A DNA stretch of 33,812 nucleotides from Dehalococcoidales bacterium (lineage in GTDB: Bacteria > Chloroflexota > Dehalococcoidia > Dehalococcoidales > GCA-2688105), in NCBI GenBank assembly GCA_030640255.1, contig DAOWJS010000006.1:1-33812 (forward strand). The letters are read 5' to 3'. A program made the translations under genes and the position numbers. How positions within the stretch are numbered: the first letter of the stretch is position 1; each line of letters opens with the position of its first letter. Of the stretch, positions 32,274-33,812 are shown one piece after another. Under the pieces are notes generated by a model, which had not been told where the DNA came from, made no database searches, and worked only from the letters and a program-made list of their open reading frames with translations.

Positions 32274-32879
32274 TTGTCTAAGTTATTACTGGTGCGACAC
32301 GGTGATGCTGAATTAAACAGTGCCGAGAGGTACTGGGGAAGTAATGATGTCAGGCTGAGTGCCACTGGACTCAGGCAGGCGGAGAAGTTGCGCCACTGCC
32401 TGGCTACCGAAAGGATTGATGCCATTTATTCCAGCGACCTGAGTCGGGCTTCAGTAACCGCTGAGACCATTGCCTCAGGGCGCCAGTTGGAGGTTGTAAC
32501 CTGTGCCGAGTTACGCGAGATTAACTTCGGTGAGCTTGAGGGTTTGACCTTTAATGAGATAAGTCAGCTTTATCCAGAAGTGACTAAATTGTGGCTCAAT
32601 TGGAGTCTCACGCTAAAGTTTCCCGGCGGCGAAAGCTTTAACGAGCTTAATACCCGGGTGAGTAAATTCCTGGGCAAGCTGGAGAAACATGCTTTGGAGG
32701 AAACGATACTTATCGTAGCTCATAGTGCACCGCTGCGGCTACTGGTGTGCCATTTATTGGGGATAGAGCTGCAGCACTGGCGGCAGTTTCGTCTTGATTT
32801 GGCTTCACTTAGCATACTGGAGACCTATCCTCAGGGAGCCATACTGAGCCGGTTAAACGATATTTCTCATTTGGCATAG
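32274..32879 (+). CDS. cobC: Alpha-ribazole phosphatase, histidine phosphatase family
   Basis: A 201-aa protein with the catalytic LLLVRHGDAE (His9), the family stretch LREINFGELEGLTFNEI, FPGGESFNELNTRV and the second His in IVAHSAPLRLLVCHLLG. It removes the phosphate from alpha-ribazole phosphate or from the final cobalamin phosphate. The superfamily is broad; this role is chosen because the gene follows cobS by 13 bp. TTG start with GGGAGGGA just upstream. Confidence 0.87.
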   Translation: MSKLLLVRHGDAELNSAERYWGSNDVRLSATGLRQAEKLRHCLATERIDAIYSSDLSRASVTAETIASGRQLEVVTCAELREINFGELEGLTFNEISQLYPEVTKLWLNWSLTLKFPGGESFNELNTRVSKFLGKLEKHALEETILIVAHSAPLRLLVCHLLGIELQHWRQFRLDLASLSILETYPQGAILSRLNDISHLA

Positions 32880-32888
32880 GGGGTTATT

Positions 32889-33566
32889 GTGCATCAGGTT
32901 TTTACCTCGTGGAGCGGCGGGAAGGATTGTTGCCTTGCCTGTTACCGGGCGTCTATCAGCGGGCTAAAGGTTCGTTATTTAGCCAATATGGTAACTGAGG
33001 ATGGCAAGCGGTCATGGACTCATGGCCTGTCATCTGAATTACTGCAGGTGCAGTCGCAGGCTATCGGGATTCCACTAGTTCAGCGGCGGACTACCCGGGA
33101 TAACTATGAAGCTGAATTTAAAAGTATGCTCCGTGCCTTCAGGCAGGAGGGGGTTGATGGCGGCGTCTTTGGCGATATTGACTTCAATGAACACCGGCAG
33201 TGGATTGATAGGGTATGCCAAGAAGTAGATGTCATTCCCCATTTACCCTTATGGGGAGAGAGCCAGGATAAAATAATGAGAGACTTTATAGACCTGGGGT
33301 TTGAGGCGGTCGTAGTTGCGGCTAAGGCTGACCTCTTTGGTGAGGAGATATTGGGGCGGAAAGTAGACCTTGATTTCATCAAGCATTTGGAGGAACTGAG
33401 GGAGACAAAGGAAATTACGCCCTGCGGTGAAGCTGGTGAGTATCATACTCTGGTTGTTGATGGTCCTCTATTTAACCAGCGGCTCGAAATCCTGGAGACC
33501 AATAAGGTATTGAGGGAGGGGCACTGGTTTTTAGAGATTTTGAAGAGCGACCTAAGGTCTAAGTGA
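32889..33566 (+). CDS. Dph6-like ATP pyrophosphatase of unknown function
   Basis: A 225-aa adenine-nucleotide alpha-hydrolase. Its PP-loop is WSGGKDCC (residues 8-15). The C-terminal block CGEAGEYHTLVVDGPLF (from residue 179) is the mark of diphthine-ammonia ligases. In eukaryotes and archaea Dph6 amidates diphthine on EF2, but bacteria lack diphthamide, so the bacterial substrate is unknown. GTG start with GGGGG close upstream. It sits between cobC and cobU in the cobalamin operon, 9 bp behind cobC. ATP-dependent amidation of a corrinoid or lower-ligand intermediate is a tempting idea, but it is inference only. Confidence 0.85.
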   Translation: MHQVFTSWSGGKDCCLACYRASISGLKVRYLANMVTEDGKRSWTHGLSSELLQVQSQAIGIPLVQRRTTRDNYEAEFKSMLRAFRQEGVDGGVFGDIDFNEHRQWIDRVCQEVDVIPHLPLWGESQDKIMRDFIDLGFEAVVVAAKADLFGEEILGRKVDLDFIKHLEELRETKEITPCGEAGEYHTLVVDGPLFNQRLEILETNKVLREGHWFLEILKSDLRSK

Positions 33567-33748
33567 TAGCCAAGAGGAGTTTCAGAGGGGCTTTGCCCAC
33601 CAGAGGCGACTCTGTCGACCCCTGTAAAGAAATTATCTTCCCCCTAAACTGATTAAAAATTAAAGAGAGTCAAAGAGAGGCGAAGCCTCTCTTATACAAC
33701 CCTTCCCCCTCTCCTTTGAAGGAGAGGGGGATTAAGGGGGTGAGGTAG
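33567..33748. repeat. Palindromic dispersed repeat, copy 2, between the Dph6-like gene and cobU
   Basis: Hairpins are GAGAGGCGAAGCCTCTC (33675-33691) and CCCCCTCTCCTT / AAGGAGAGGGGG around TG (33705-33730). A preceding piece (33582-33596) is related to the GGGGC..GCCCC hairpin of copy 1 but degenerate. The order, read in reverse complement, matches copy 1 near 6606-6670, including the TGTA(T)AA-like spacer and TTTGACTCTC. The right end AGGGGGTGAGG sits where the cobU ribosome binding site should be. Confidence 0.75.
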
Positions 33749-33812
33749 ATAAACATTCTAATAACTGGCGGCGCTCGCAGTGGCAAGAGCCGTTTTGCCC
33801 AGGAGCTGGCGC
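33749..33812 (+). CDS. cobU: Adenosylcobinamide kinase/guanylyltransferase, N-terminal fragment
   Basis: Only 21 codons are visible before the window ends. Read from the ATA at 33749 they give (M)NILITGGARSGKSRFAQEL, the unmistakable N-terminal P-loop of CobU (GGARSGKS at 7-14). CobU phosphorylates cobinamide and transfers GMP to it, making the substrate of CobS. The frame has a TAG at 33746-33748 directly upstream, and no ATG, GTG or TTG before the P-loop. The likely start is therefore ATA (or ATT at 33755), with GGGGGTGAGG just upstream. A sequence error or a start altered by the adjoining repeat is possible. Confidence 0.85.
   Translation, partial: MNILITGGARSGKSRFAQELA

Noticed and set aside
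1..33812. tRNA or tmRNA genes as integration targets
   Set aside because: I scanned by eye for T-loop signatures followed by acceptor pairing and found none; a covariance search would be decisive.

Overview
The window most resembles a chromosomal segment of an uncultivated Chloroflexota bacterium, probably class Dehalococcoidia. This is inferred from gene content, not from a marker gene: a riboswitch-controlled corrinoid uptake and nucleotide-loop assembly operon with no corrin-ring genes, a trpS-archease-rtcB operon, and a mobile region with unusual recombinases. Start codons are often GTG or TTG. I saw no rRNA, tRNA or CRISPR array.

Left region (1-6370) is an accessory or mobile region. 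It holds a fragment of a minus-strand gene, then about 1.1 kb without a convincing gene but with dense short repeats: a CTAG-rich cluster, three AGTCCA boxes 10 bp apart, and an iteron-like array of TTACCT hexamers. Next is a minus-strand operon reading from 4706 down to 1295: an AbrB-like protein, two small ORFs, a tyrosine recombinase, a helix-turn-helix protein, two more tyrosine recombinases and a winged-helix-like protein. All three recombinases lack the usual N-terminal core-binding domain. Two carry a four-cysteine zinc ribbon inside the catalytic domain, where the catalytic-lysine hairpin should be. This trio is my best candidate for an undescribed system. On the plus strand follow a zinc-ribbon protein and a HEPN-like protein with an RNCYIH motif.

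Middle region (6370-18700) is a cell-surface glycan locus. A seven-gene minus-strand operon (18609 down to 9109) starts at a near-consensus sigma-70 promoter. It encodes a polytopic membrane protein (GT-C-like), an asparagine synthetase, three GT4 glycosyltransferases, a zinc-ribbon methyltransferase and UDP-GlcNAc 2-epimerase (WecB). It converges on a plus-strand asparagine-synthetase-like gene that has lost the catalytic Cys2. Between them lies a 72-bp inverted remnant of a second copy of that gene.

Right-middle region (18800-26050) is mostly core genes: trpS-archease-rtcB; a Fur-family regulator with a polytopic membrane protein, each preceded by a similar Fur-box-like palindrome; a methyltransferase; a small Cys-motif protein with a gene remnant upstream; and a PD-(D/E)XK Fe-S nuclease.

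Right region (26100-33812) is the corrinoid operon: cobalamin riboswitch with antiterminator and terminator, then btuC, btuD, cbiB, cobD, cobT, cobS, cobC, a Dph6-like ATP pyrophosphatase and the start of cobU. Together these genes would import corrinoids, attach the aminopropanol linker, activate the lower ligand and close the nucleotide loop. A palindromic repeat lies directly against cobU, which has no ATG, GTG or TTG start. A related repeat lies in inverted orientation near 6600.
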